NCBI GenBank assembly: GCA_030652035.1
Contig: JAUSBJ010000010.1
Location: forward strand, 104,280-168,279
Reading direction: 5' to 3'
Source of the DNA: Sulfurimicrobium sp.
GTDB lineage: Bacteria > Pseudomonadota > Gammaproteobacteria > Burkholderiales > Sulfuricellaceae
DNA: 64,000 bases
In this document: one piece after another, positions 36,297 to 46,633 of the stretch
Numbering within the stretch: position 1 is the stretch's first letter
How the letters are laid out: each line of letters begins with the position of its first letter
The notes under the pieces: generated by a model
Told to the model about the DNA's origin: nothing
Database searches by the model: none
What the model saw: the letters and a program-made list of their open reading frames with translations, nothing else
Program-made: the position numbers and the translations under genes

Positions 36297-36314
36297 TATT
36301 ATTAAAACATAATA
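36297..36314. promoter_or_regulatory. AT-rich operator-like dyad between arsR-type gene and gpmI
   Basis: TATTAT-N6-ATAATA is a perfect dyad 42 bp before the regulator gene and 52 bp before gpmI. BigR and SqrR bind AT-rich palindromes, so this is a sensible autoregulatory operator. The surrounding 36280-36330 is AT-rich and should hold the divergent promoters. Confidence 0.5.
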
Positions 36315-36365
36315 AAATGATACATCATTTGTGCCCATGATCGATAAATAAAGTCCAATTTAGTT

Positions 36366-37892
36366 ATGAAGGTTACGCCCGTACTACTACTAATTCTTGA
36401 TGGTTTCGGCTGCCGTGAGGCAGAACCCGACAACGCCGTCGCCTTGGCAAAAAAACCCAACTGGGACCGGATCTGGGATGCCTACCCGCATACCAGGATT
36501 CACGCCTCCGAGGCCGCTGTAGGCTTGCCTGCAGGCCAGATGGGCAATTCCGAGGTGGGCCATCTCAACCTTGGTGCCGGCCGGGTCGTCTACCAGGAAA
36601 TTTCGCGCATCAACATGGCGATCAAGAGCGGTTCTTTTTTTACCAACCATGCGCTTACTGCCACGATTGAAAAAATCAAGCAACACCAGGGCGCCTTGCA
36701 TATTTTCGGCCTGCTTTCCGATGGCGGCGTGCACAGCCACGAAACCCACATCCAGGCCATGCTGGAAATGGGTGCCCGCGCCGGAATCGAGGAGATCTAC
36801 GTGCACGCTTTTCTGGATGGCCGCGACACGCCACCCAAGAGCGCGGAGCTTTACCTGCAGCATTTGCAGGACAAAATAGACCAGCTCGGCAGTGGCAGGA
36901 TAGCCACCATTGTTGGCCGCTACTACGCCATGGATCGCGATCACCGCTGGGTGCGCGTCAAAACCGCATACGATCTGCTCACTCAGGGCATCGCCGAATT
37001 CCGGGCCAGCACGGCCATTGAAGGCTTGCACAATGCCTATGCGCGCGAAGAAAACGACGAATTCGTCAAGGCCACGGTGATCGGTGAGCCGGTAAAAATG
37101 AAGGACGGCGACGGTGTGGTGTTCATGAATTTCCGTTCCGACCGTGCGCGCGAACTGACCCGCACCCTGATTGAGCCTGGCTTCGATGCTTTTGATCGCG
37201 AGTACGTGCCCAAACTCAGTGCTTATTGCACCCTGACCGCCTATAGCGCGGATTTCGACGTTGCGGTTGCCTTCCCCCAGGAGCGCATCAAGAACGGCTT
37301 GGGCGAATACCTGGCGGATCAGGGATTGCGCCAGTTGCGCATTGCCGAAACCGAAAAATATGCCCACGTGACATTCTTTTTCAACGGTGGCGAAGAGACC
37401 TGCTACACGGGAGAAGACCGCATTCTTGTGCCATCCCCTGACGTCCCTACTTATGACCTCAAGCCGGAGATGAGCGCCTACGAGGTGACGGCCAAGCTGA
37501 TCGAGGCGATTCAGAGCCGCCAGTACGACGCGATCATCTGCAATTTCGCCAATCCCGACATGGTCGGCCACACAGGCAACCTGCAGGCCGCGGTCAAGGC
37601 GATCGAAACCATCGACGACTGCCTCGGAAAAATTGTTCCTGCAATGCTAGAAATCGGTGGTGAAATTTTGATTACCGCTGACCATGGCAATGCCGAAAAG
37701 ATGTTCGATGAAGGTACACAGGACTTCCACACTGCCCATACCCTCAATCTGGTGCCGTTTGTCTATATAGGCCGGACTGCACAAGTTGCGGACACCGGTG
37801 CGCTGGAGGATGTCGCTCCGACACTGCTGAAAATGATGGACCTGCCCCAGCCACGGGAGATGCGGGGTCATCCATTAATCACGTTCGAGTGA
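36366..37892 (+). CDS. gpmI: 2,3-bisphosphoglycerate-independent phosphoglycerate mutase (GpmI)
   Basis: GpmI interconverts 3- and 2-phosphoglycerate in glycolysis/gluconeogenesis with two Mn ions. The 508-residue protein opens LLILDGFGCREAEPDNA, has the catalytic serine in QMGNSEVGHLNLGAGR, and ends with metal ligands in FANPDMVGHTGN and TADHGNAEKM. Its end overlaps envC (GTGA). The gpmI-envC order matches E. coli. Confidence 0.96.
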   Translation: MKVTPVLLLILDGFGCREAEPDNAVALAKKPNWDRIWDAYPHTRIHASEAAVGLPAGQMGNSEVGHLNLGAGRVVYQEISRINMAIKSGSFFTNHALTATIEKIKQHQGALHIFGLLSDGGVHSHETHIQAMLEMGARAGIEEIYVHAFLDGRDTPPKSAELYLQHLQDKIDQLGSGRIATIVGRYYAMDRDHRWVRVKTAYDLLTQGIAEFRASTAIEGLHNAYAREENDEFVKATVIGEPVKMKDGDGVVFMNFRSDRARELTRTLIEPGFDAFDREYVPKLSAYCTLTAYSADFDVAVAFPQERIKNGLGEYLADQGLRQLRIAETEKYAHVTFFFNGGEETCYTGEDRILVPSPDVPTYDLKPEMSAYEVTAKLIEAIQSRQYDAIICNFANPDMVGHTGNLQAAVKAIETIDDCLGKIVPAMLEIGGEILITADHGNAEKMFDEGTQDFHTAHTLNLVPFVYIGRTAQVADTGALEDVAPTLLKMMDLPQPREMRGHPLITFE

Positions 37893-39082
37893 CTCCCGGT
37901 TTCAGGAAAACTCTCGGAATCAGCATTCTGACACTGGCCTGTCTGAGTACACACGCCTTTGCCGCACCCAAACCCGAGCTCCAGGAACTGCGCGGGCGTA
38001 TCGAGTCGCTGCAAAAGTCGCTCGACAGCAAGGAAGACGCCAAGGCGGACGCTGCGGATGAGCTCAAAACTTCTGAACAGGCCATCAGCACTATCAACAG
38101 TGGGCTACGCGACCTGGCCCGGCAGCGGCAGGCCGTGCAATCGACCCTGAATTCGCTGGAACAGGAGAAAGGGGGTCTGGACAAGCGTATTGGTGCCGAA
38201 CAGGCAATGTTGGGACGCCTGTTGTACCAGCAATATCGTTCCGGCCAGCAGGATCAATTCAAAATACTGCTCAATCAGGAAAATCCCAGTCAGGCCGCGC
38301 GCCAACTACGCTATTACACCTACCTTGCGCGTGCTCGCAGTGAAATGCTCGAACGTTTGCGCGGCAACCTCGTAATGCTGCATCGGCTGACCCTGGCAAC
38401 CGAAACCAAGCAGGCCGAACTGACGCAAATCCAGAGCGAACAGGATAAACAAAGGCAAAAACTGCTCGCTCAGCAGGAAACGAAAAAAAAGCTGGTTACG
38501 CAACTGGCAAAACAGATCGGGCAGCAACGCAGTGAGCTTTCGCGCCTGCAGCGCAATGAGAAGCAGTTGACACAGCTTATCGAACGCCTTGCCAAGCAGC
38601 GGCAGACTGTGAATAAAAAAGCGGAACGTCCTTCTTCCGCGGCGCGTAATTTAACCGTGCCGGATGCTTCTGTAGCAGGTGCTGCCTTCACGCAGTTGAA
38701 AGGCAAGCTGCAATTGCCGGTGCGCGGGGAGCTCACAGGGCGTTTCGGCGCTCCGAGACAGGATAGCGGTTCGCCGTGGCGCGGCCTGTTCATTCGCACC
38801 GCGGCAGCGCAGGAGGTTCACGCCATTGCCAGTGGCCGGGTGGTGTTCGCGGACTGGCTGCGCGGCTTCGGCAATCTGATCATCGTCGACCATGGCAGTG
38901 GTTATATGAGCCTGTATGGAAACAATGAGTCCCTGTTCAAACGGACAGGCGAGGAGATCCGTGCTGGCGATGTGATCGCCAGCACGGGAAACAGCGGCGG
39001 CAATCCGGAAACCGGTTTATACTTCGAAATTCGCTACCAGAGCAGGCCTTTCAACCCCCTGGAATGGTGCAAAATCAGCTGA
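37889..39082 (+). CDS. envC: Murein hydrolase activator EnvC
   Basis: The 397-residue periplasmic protein has a signal peptide (ending THAFA), a long coiled coil (about 30-250, rich in Glu, Gln and Lys), and a C-terminal LytM domain. In that domain LYFEIRY and GLFIRT replace the usual metal-binding His/Asp positions, so it is catalytically degenerate like E. coli EnvC and should activate amidases at division. Start is a GTG overlapping the gpmI stop. Confidence 0.92.
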   Translation: MTPGFRKTLGISILTLACLSTHAFAAPKPELQELRGRIESLQKSLDSKEDAKADAADELKTSEQAISTINSGLRDLARQRQAVQSTLNSLEQEKGGLDKRIGAEQAMLGRLLYQQYRSGQQDQFKILLNQENPSQAARQLRYYTYLARARSEMLERLRGNLVMLHRLTLATETKQAELTQIQSEQDKQRQKLLAQQETKKKLVTQLAKQIGQQRSELSRLQRNEKQLTQLIERLAKQRQTVNKKAERPSSAARNLTVPDASVAGAAFTQLKGKLQLPVRGELTGRFGAPRQDSGSPWRGLFIRTAAAQEVHAIASGRVVFADWLRGFGNLIIVDHGSGYMSLYGNNESLFKRTGEEIRAGDVIASTGNSGGNPETGLYFEIRYQSRPFNPLEWCKIS

Positions 39083-39108
39083 CAAATCAGATGCAAATGG
39101 AGAAAAGA

Positions 39109-40524
39109 ATGCGCGGCAAACTGCAAAAATTCGGCCTTATCGCCATGGGCGCCCTGCTCGGTGTGATGCTCAGCCTGAATTATTCCGCCGTGGCTGACAA
39201 ACCGCAGGCAATGCCACTGCCAGTCGAGGAATTGCGTGCCTTTGCCGAAATATTCGGCAAGATCAAATCCGACTATGTCGAGCCGGTAGAAGACAAGAAG
39301 CTCATTACAGAAGCCATCAACGGCATGCTTTCCGGCCTTGATCCGCACTCTGCCTATCTTGATCTGGATGCCTTTAAGGATCTTCAGGTCGGCACCCAGG
39401 GCGAATTTGGCGGTCTCGGCATCGAAGTCGGCATGGAAGACGGTTTCGTCAAGGTGGTTTCGCCAATCGAGGATACACCGGCCTATCATGCCGGGCTCAA
39501 GAGCGGTGACTTGATCATCAAGCTGGACGATACCCCCGTCAAGGGCATGACGCTCAACGATGCAGTCAAGCGCATGCGCGGCAAGCCCAATACCCAGATC
39601 ACCCTGACCGTGATGCGCAAGGGTGAGAACAAGCCGCTGACTTTCACGCTCACGCGCGCCATTATCAAAATCCAGAGCGTGAAATCGAAGCTGCTCGAAT
39701 CCGGTTTCGGCTATGTCAGGGTTACCCAGTTCCAGGAACACACCGGTGAGAATCTGGTCAAGGCGCTGGATGGCCTTTACAAACAGAACAAGGAGCCACT
39801 TAAAGGCCTCATACTCGACTTGCGTAATGACCCGGGCGGCTTGCTGAATGGCGCAGTGGGCGTGTCCGCAGCCTTCCTGCCAGAAAATGCGCTGGTGGTG
39901 TACACCGAAGGCCGCACCGATGAGGCCAAGATGAGGCTGACCGCGAACAAGGAAAATTATCTGCGTGGCGAAAAAGAGGCCGATTACCTTAAACACCTCC
40001 CAGAAGGCATAAAGAACGTGCCTATGGCGGTGCTGATCAACGGCGGTTCGGCATCCGCGTCGGAAATTGTGGCCGGTGCTTTGCAGGACCACAAGCGTGC
40101 CATCATCATGGGTACCCAGTCCTTCGGCAAGGGGTCTGTTCAAACCGTCCTGCCGCTGGGTAACGGCACCGCCATCAAACTCACCACGGCACGCTACTTC
40201 ACCCCCAATGGCCGCTCCATCCAGGCCAAGGGCATTACGCCCGATATCCTGGTGGAAGAGGCCACGGTGAATGGCGTTGACAAGGATGCAGCATTCAACG
40301 TGCGCGAAGCGGACCTCGAACGCCATCTGACTAATGGACAAGACAGCAAGACCGGCAATACTCCTGCCATGCCGCATGTGCCCAAGAAAGAGGCACCGAA
40401 GGGCAAGGGCGAGAGCAAGGATGAAATCAAGAGCGGCGAACGTGAAGTGGTGTCGAAGAACGATTATCAATTGAATCAGGCGGTAAACCTGCTCAAAGGT
40501 TTGAATATCCTGAAAAACCGGTAA
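39109..40524 (+). CDS. ctpA: C-terminal processing peptidase, S41 family (CtpA/Prc-like)
   Basis: The 471-residue protein has an N-terminal signal/anchor (MRGKLQKFGLIAMGALLGVM), a PDZ domain (about 95-180, LGIEVGMEDGFVKVVSPIEDTPAYHAGLKSGD) and an S41 protease core with the Ser in NGGSASASEIVAGAL and the Lys in QSFGKGSVQT. It trims periplasmic or cell-wall enzymes. The ATG at 39109 has GGAG six bases upstream; the frame opens at 39064 inside envC. The C-terminal tail is Lys/Glu-rich. Confidence 0.93.
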   Translation: MRGKLQKFGLIAMGALLGVMLSLNYSAVADKPQAMPLPVEELRAFAEIFGKIKSDYVEPVEDKKLITEAINGMLSGLDPHSAYLDLDAFKDLQVGTQGEFGGLGIEVGMEDGFVKVVSPIEDTPAYHAGLKSGDLIIKLDDTPVKGMTLNDAVKRMRGKPNTQITLTVMRKGENKPLTFTLTRAIIKIQSVKSKLLESGFGYVRVTQFQEHTGENLVKALDGLYKQNKEPLKGLILDLRNDPGGLLNGAVGVSAAFLPENALVVYTEGRTDEAKMRLTANKENYLRGEKEADYLKHLPEGIKNVPMAVLINGGSASASEIVAGALQDHKRAIIMGTQSFGKGSVQTVLPLGNGTAIKLTTARYFTPNGRSIQAKGITPDILVEEATVNGVDKDAAFNVREADLERHLTNGQDSKTGNTPAMPHVPKKEAPKGKGESKDEIKSGEREVVSKNDYQLNQAVNLLKGLNILKNR

Positions 40525-40583
40525 CCCCAACCCACCCCGCGCCTCCCTTGTTGGGGGGGTGGGGATGGCTAAAGGACCATTTC

Positions 40584-41333
40584 TTGAACGACAACCAACT
40601 CCTGCGCTACAGCCGCCACATCCTCCTTCCCCAGATCGGAGTCGAGGGCCAGGAGAAGCTGCTCGCTTCACAAGTCCTGATCATAGGTGCAGGCGGCCTG
40701 GGTTCGCCCATCGCGCTGTATCTTGCCGCAGCAGGCGTGGGCCACATCACGATCTGTGATGGCGATCATGTTGATCTTACCAACTTGCAGCGCCAGATCG
40801 CCCACTTCACCCATTCACTGGGCAGCAACAAGGCGCTCTCGGCACAGCACACCCTGGCGGCAATCAATCCTGAAATCCGGGTGACGGCCATCCCGAACCG
40901 TATCGAGGGCGAGGAACTGACGCACCTGGTATCCCAGGCAGACGTGGTGCTGGATGCCTGCGACAACTTCGCCACGCGCCATGCCGTCAACCGCGCCTGT
41001 GTCAGGCATCGTAAGCCGCTGGTTTCGGGCGCAGCGATCCGCTTCGACGGCCAGGTCACGATGTTCGACCTGCGTCGCCCTGATAGTCCCTGTTATCACT
41101 GCCTGTTTCCGGAAAATGTGGAAGAGGAGGGCGAGCGCTGCGCCATAATGGGCGTATTCGCGCCGCTGGTGGGCATCATCGGCGCGGTACAGGCGGCCGA
41201 GGCGCTGAAGGTGCTGGCCGGGATCGGTCAGCCGCTGCTGGGGCGCTTGCAACTGCTGGATGGCCTCTCCATGGAATGGCGCCAGATCAACCTGAAAAAA
41301 GACCCTGCCTGCCCGGTGTGCGGCGCTTCGTAG
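40584..41333 (+). CDS. moeB: Molybdopterin-synthase adenylyltransferase-like protein (MoeB/ThiF/HesA family)
   Basis: The 249-residue E1-like enzyme has the ATP-binding GAGGLGSPIALYLAAAGVG, the Asp of DACDNFATRH, and C-terminal zinc cysteines (CYHC ... CPVCG). It adenylates the C-terminus of a ubiquitin-like sulfur carrier, MoaD or ThiS; which one cannot be told. No rhodanese domain is attached. The TTG at 40584 (LNDNQLLRYSRH) is chosen for AAAGGA seven bases upstream and for matching the usual family start. Confidence 0.88.
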   Translation: MNDNQLLRYSRHILLPQIGVEGQEKLLASQVLIIGAGGLGSPIALYLAAAGVGHITICDGDHVDLTNLQRQIAHFTHSLGSNKALSAQHTLAAINPEIRVTAIPNRIEGEELTHLVSQADVVLDACDNFATRHAVNRACVRHRKPLVSGAAIRFDGQVTMFDLRRPDSPCYHCLFPENVEEEGERCAIMGVFAPLVGIIGAVQAAEALKVLAGIGQPLLGRLQLLDGLSMEWRQINLKKDPACPVCGAS

Positions 41334-41362
41334 CTCTGGCCTCTCTACGGGACTAAAGACAG

Positions 41363-41441
41363 ACCGTTCACCGCAACGGAAAAGCTTGAACAAATATGGA
41401 TCTGTTTGGCTTCCGTTGTGAACCTTCGCGTCCTTTGCGGT
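41363..41441. repeat. Inverted pair of about 9-bp-period repeats
   Basis: The right part, read inverted, gives CGCAAAGGA, CGCGAAGGT, TCACAACGGA. The left part (41363-41381) carries a degenerate copy, CACCGCAACGGAA. It is a relative of the element at 9570-9719. Confidence 0.65.
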
Positions 41442-41553
41442 ATAAGCTCTTAACCTAGAAACTTTAGTTGACCGCTCGACTAATCGCCTAATGCAATGAA
41501 CTTAAACAAATTATTTATTCGCAATCTGTTCATCCATTGGGTGAGCCCGCTAC

Positions 41554-41669
41554 AGGCTGAAGTGTGCAATTTTTGCGGCACATGGCAGCGTTGTAACTCC
41601 TTGGAATGGAATGACCATTCCGCGTCGTTACGCCTTGCCCTGCACCCCAAAAACCGCACACTTCAACCT
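41554..41669. repeat. Long imperfect palindrome downstream of slmA
   Basis: Left arm 41554-41597 and right arm 41627-41669 are about 43 nt each and pair over most of their length (shared core GAAGTGTGC, TTTTTG, GTAAC). At the centre GGAATGG (41603-41609) and CCATTCC (41615-41621) form a perfect inner hairpin around AATGA. The 386-bp region 41334-41719 between moeB and slmA holds only this and the repeat at 41363-41441; an open frame starting at 41496 overlaps it and looks non-coding. Confidence 0.75.
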
Positions 41670-41719
41670 ATCCAACTAAGGTTTCTAGGTTTAATTGCAA
41701 AACCTGCTGTTCCAGGCAA

Positions 41720-42275
41720 TCACCCCAGCAGTATCTTTTTCTGCGTTTCCAGAAACTCCATCGGCTCGCGCTTGAATCCGCTTTTCGCGAACTGGTGCCA
41801 GCGCCCGATGATAAAGCTCATGATCAGATTGGCGTGGGCCGCCGGATCGGCGGTCACGCCCAGCTCGCCCTGGGTTGCCGCGATGCGAAGCGACTGCTTC
41901 AGGCTGGCTTCGAGGCGATCATGTATCTGATTGATGCGCGCTTGCAGCCGTTCGTTCTCGTTTACCAGTGCATCGCCGATCAGCACTCGTGCCATGCCGG
42001 GGTTTTTCTGTGCAAAACCGAGCAGCAGTGAGAGCATGGTTTCCAGTTGCCTCATCCCGTTCTGCTCATCGCTGGCGACCTTGTTGATGATGCCGAACAG
42101 GCTTTGCTCGATGAACTCGATTAGCCCCTCGAACATCTGTGCCTTGCTGGCAAAGTGGCGGTAGAGCGCCGCTTCGGATACTTCCAGCCTGGCCGCCAGC
42201 GCGGCAGTGGTGATTTTCTCGCCCTGGGGCTGCTGCAGCATTTCCGCAAGCACCTGAAGGATTTGCAGCTTGCGT

Positions 42276-42295
<20 letters not shown>
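41720..42295 (-). CDS. slmA: Nucleoid occlusion factor SlmA (TetR family)
   Basis: The 191-residue protein has the TetR HTH (ITTAALAARLEVSEAALYRHFASKAQMFEGLIEFIE) almost as in E. coli SlmA, and the same helical C-terminal domain without a recognisable small-ligand motif. SlmA binds specific chromosomal sites and blocks FtsZ assembly over the nucleoid. Its start overlaps the end of the HAD phosphatase gene by 20 bases. Confidence 0.9.
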
Positions 42296-44020
<1,725 letters not shown>

Positions 44021-44057
44021 TTACTCCCGGCTGCCCCGTCACCACTAAGGATGCAAC

Positions 44058-44915
44058 ATGAGTACGCGTAGCCTGCAACGCATTATCCGCTCGACCCCCG
44101 CCTCCGATGGCGCCGGCGTCAGGCTTCTGCGCAGCCTGGGACAGTCCCCGTTCCAGCGCGTCGATCCCTTCCTGATGCTGGACGAGATATCGTCCGACAA
44201 TCCCGCCGACTACATTGCCGGTTTCCCCTCTCACCCCCATCGCGGCTTTGAAACCGTCACTTATTTGCTCGAAGGGCACATGCTGCATGAGGATCATCTC
44301 GGCAACCGTGGTGATCTCCGGAGCGGAGGCGTGCAGTGGATGACGGCTGGGCGGGGTATTATCCATTCCGAGATTCCACAGCAGGAAAACGGGCGCCTGC
44401 ACGGCTTCCAGCTCTGGATCAACCTGCCTGCGAGAGAGAAAATGAAACCCGCGTCCTACCGCGACATCCAGCCTGAGGAGATACCACGGGTGGAACTATC
44501 CGGAGGAGGCTTGGCAAAAGTTATCTCCGGGATGTTGGAGGCCGACGGGCTGACGGTTCAAGGTCCAATCCAGGGACTTTCCACCGCGCCGCTGTTTTTC
44601 GATATTCGCCTGCCTGCGAATGGTCTTTTTTCTCATCCGGTGCCGGCGACTCATAACGCTTTCATTTATCCTTATCAGGGTACGCTTGCCATCGGCGCTT
44701 CTGATACAGTGCGCCCACTACAAACGCACGAAGCCGGTGCGCTGTCCGGCGGCGAGCGTATCGAGCTCAGGGCGGGAGTCGCAGGCGCCGGATTTCTTCT
44801 CCTTGCTGCAAGCCCCCTGCATGAACCGATTCATCAATGGGGCCCTTTCGTGATGAACACGCAAGAAGAAATTGACCAGGCGATTCGGGATTACGAGAAC
44901 GGCGAACTGGTTTGA
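44058..44915 (+). CDS. Pirin-family protein
   Basis: The 285-residue bicupin has the metal-binding set in the N-terminal cupin: FPSHPHRGFETVTYLLEGHMLHEDH and GRGIIHSEIPQ, giving three His and one Glu. Bacterial pirins of this type can act as quercetin dioxygenases or redox-responsive regulators; the role here is open. AAGGA lies before the ATG. It is divergent from argB and followed after 57 bp by an OYE-family gene. Confidence 0.9.
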   Translation: MSTRSLQRIIRSTPASDGAGVRLLRSLGQSPFQRVDPFLMLDEISSDNPADYIAGFPSHPHRGFETVTYLLEGHMLHEDHLGNRGDLRSGGVQWMTAGRGIIHSEIPQQENGRLHGFQLWINLPAREKMKPASYRDIQPEEIPRVELSGGGLAKVISGMLEADGLTVQGPIQGLSTAPLFFDIRLPANGLFSHPVPATHNAFIYPYQGTLAIGASDTVRPLQTHEAGALSGGERIELRAGVAGAGFLLLAASPLHEPIHQWGPFVMNTQEEIDQAIRDYENGELV

Positions 44916-44972
44916 TTCCACCTGCTAATCGCAGATAATTCACAACAACACCTTGATTGACGGAGACAACCC

Positions 44973-46052
44973 ATGACAGATCTATTTTCCCCTCTTCGCC
45001 TCGGCGCCATCGAACTGGCCAACCGTGTCGTGATGTCGCCGCTGACACGCTGCCGGGCCGGTGCGGGTAATGTGCCGACCGACCTCATGGTCGAGCATTA
45101 CCGTCAGCGCGCATCAGCGGGGCTGATCATCACCGAAGCCACCCCGGTCTGCCCCGAGGGCCATGGCTACCCGCGCACCCCAGGCATTTATACGGCGGAA
45201 CAGATTGCCGGCTGGAAAAAAGTCACCCAGGCGGTCCATGCCGCTGGCGGCAAGATCGTAGTCCAGCTCTGGCATGTGGGGCGCATATCGCATCCCGATT
45301 TGCAGCCTGACGGCGTTCTGCCGGTGGCGCCATCGGCGCTACGACCGGCTGGTCAGGCTTTCACCGGCAAGGAAATGAAGGATTTCGTGACGCCGCGTGC
45401 GCTCGAAACCCGCGAGATTCCCGGATTGATCGCAAGCTACGTGCAGGCCGCCAGGAACGCCATGGAGGCAGGCTTCGACGGCGTCGAAATTCATGCCGGA
45501 AATGGCTACCTGCTCGACCAGTTTCTGCGTTCCTCGACCAACCAACGCGCCGATGCCTACGGCGGCAGCAAGGAAAACCGCGCCCGTCTGCTGCTGGAAG
45601 TGCTGGATGGCGTGTGCGCGGCTATCGGCAGCGAGCGGGTGGGTGTGCGCCTCTCGCCGGTGACGTCATTCAACGATTTGCATGACGAGCATCCGCAGGA
45701 GACTTTCGAATACGTCGTGAGCCAGCTCAACCGCTTCAATCTGGCATTTCTCGACTTGCTGCAGGGCACGGGAGGCACACCGAAGGAACAGTGGATTGCA
45801 TTCGACTATGGACGCCTGCGCTCGCTCTATGCCGGCAAGCTCATTCTCAACAATGAGTATGATTTTTCCAGCGCACAGGAGGCGGTCTCAAGCGGTGCCG
45901 CCGATGCCATCGCCTTTGGCCGCCTGCTGCTGGCCAATCCGGACCTGGTCGAGCGCTTCCGCCGCGGCGCTCCGCTCAATGCGCCGGATTATGAAACGCT
46001 TTATGGGGGTGAAGAAAAAGGCTACACCGATTACCCCTTTCTGGCCGGGTAA
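44973..46052 (+). CDS. Old yellow enzyme family NADH:flavin oxidoreductase
   Basis: The 359-residue FMN enzyme shows SPLTRCRAGAG, the FMN-side QLWHVGRISHPD, the substrate-binding His/Asn pair in EIHAGNGYLLDQFLR, and ADAIAFGRLLLANPDL. It is of the NemA/xenobiotic reductase type and reduces activated C=C bonds or nitro compounds. GGAG precedes the ATG. It ends just before a strong hairpin terminator. Confidence 0.92.
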   Translation: MTDLFSPLRLGAIELANRVVMSPLTRCRAGAGNVPTDLMVEHYRQRASAGLIITEATPVCPEGHGYPRTPGIYTAEQIAGWKKVTQAVHAAGGKIVVQLWHVGRISHPDLQPDGVLPVAPSALRPAGQAFTGKEMKDFVTPRALETREIPGLIASYVQAARNAMEAGFDGVEIHAGNGYLLDQFLRSSTNQRADAYGGSKENRARLLLEVLDGVCAAIGSERVGVRLSPVTSFNDLHDEHPQETFEYVVSQLNRFNLAFLDLLQGTGGTPKEQWIAFDYGRLRSLYAGKLILNNEYDFSSAQEAVSSGAADAIAFGRLLLANPDLVERFRRGAPLNAPDYETLYGGEEKGYTDYPFLAG

Positions 46053-46071
46053 GCGGGGGAATCAGCATCTG

Positions 46072-46107
46072 AAATGAAAAAGGCGGCCAAGGCCGCCTTT
46101 TTCATTT
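46072..46107. terminator. Bidirectional terminator between the OYE gene and hsp20
   Basis: Perfect 17-bp arms, AAATGAAAAAGGCGGCC and its complement, surround two bases. The A-run and T-run flank the GC-rich stem on both sides, so it can stop transcripts from both convergent genes. Confidence 0.92.
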
Positions 46108-46117
46108 TGATTCAGAA

Positions 46118-46561
46118 TTACTTGATGGTCAGCTTTCTGGAAGTGTTAGCCACTTTCTTTGGCAAGCTCAGTTCGAGCACCCCGTCCGCATATTTGGCTT
46201 CTGCCAGGTTCTCGTCCACGTCATGCCCCAGAGTGAAGCTGCGCGCCACCTTGCCGTAGTAACGTTCGGAACGCAGGACTTTCTCGCCTTCCTTTTCTTC
46301 CTTCTGCTTTTTCACCTCGGCGCTGATGGAAACCTGGCTGCCATCGATGGATACGTGAATATCCTCTTTCTTTACACCGGGGATATCGGCATGGACGGTA
46401 TAGGCCTTGTCGTCTTCCTTCACGTCCATTTTGATCTGCATCTGCGCCTGCCCCTCGAACGCCATGGGGCGCACGAAGAAACCCTTGAAGAGATCGTCCA
46501 GATCGGCAAAAGGGTCCGCACGGGTAAGGCTGAAGGGATCTTTACGAATGATGTCTGCCAT
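46118..46561 (-). CDS. Small heat-shock protein, Hsp20 family
   Basis: A 147-residue alpha-crystallin-domain chaperone. The core runs from MKVDVKEDDKAYTVHADIPGVKKEDIHVSIDG-type sequence (about residues 43-75; here beginning MQIKMDVKED) to LPKKVANTSRKLTIK. It holds unfolding proteins in an ATP-independent way. A strong AAGGAGA ribosome site precedes the ATG. No clear heat-shock promoter could be assigned in the 72 bp upstream. Confidence 0.93.
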   Translation of the reverse strand: MADIIRKDPFSLTRADPFADLDDLFKGFFVRPMAFEGQAQMQIKMDVKEDDKAYTVHADIPGVKKEDIHVSIDGSQVSISAEVKKQKEEKEGEKVLRSERYYGKVARSFTLGHDVDENLAEAKYADGVLELSLPKKVANTSRKLTIK

Positions 46562-46633
46562 GATTCATCTCCTTAATTAAATTAAAGAAAACACTACCTG
46601 ACAAAATCCAACATAGGTGTTAACAAAAATATT

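Noticed and set aside
36390..37571. 393-residue open frame on the minus strand
   Set aside because: Antisense to gpmI, without any recognisable motif.
40529..40566. GC-rich inverted repeat after ctpA as terminator
   Set aside because: The stem is irregular and no T-run follows, so it does not meet the criteria for a Rho-independent terminator.
39034..40671. 545-residue open frame on the minus strand
   Set aside because: Antisense to ctpA and part of envC, both with strong family motifs.
41496..41930. 144-residue open frame on the plus strand downstream of moeB
   Set aside because: Runs through a long palindrome and then antisense into slmA; no ribosome site or family match.
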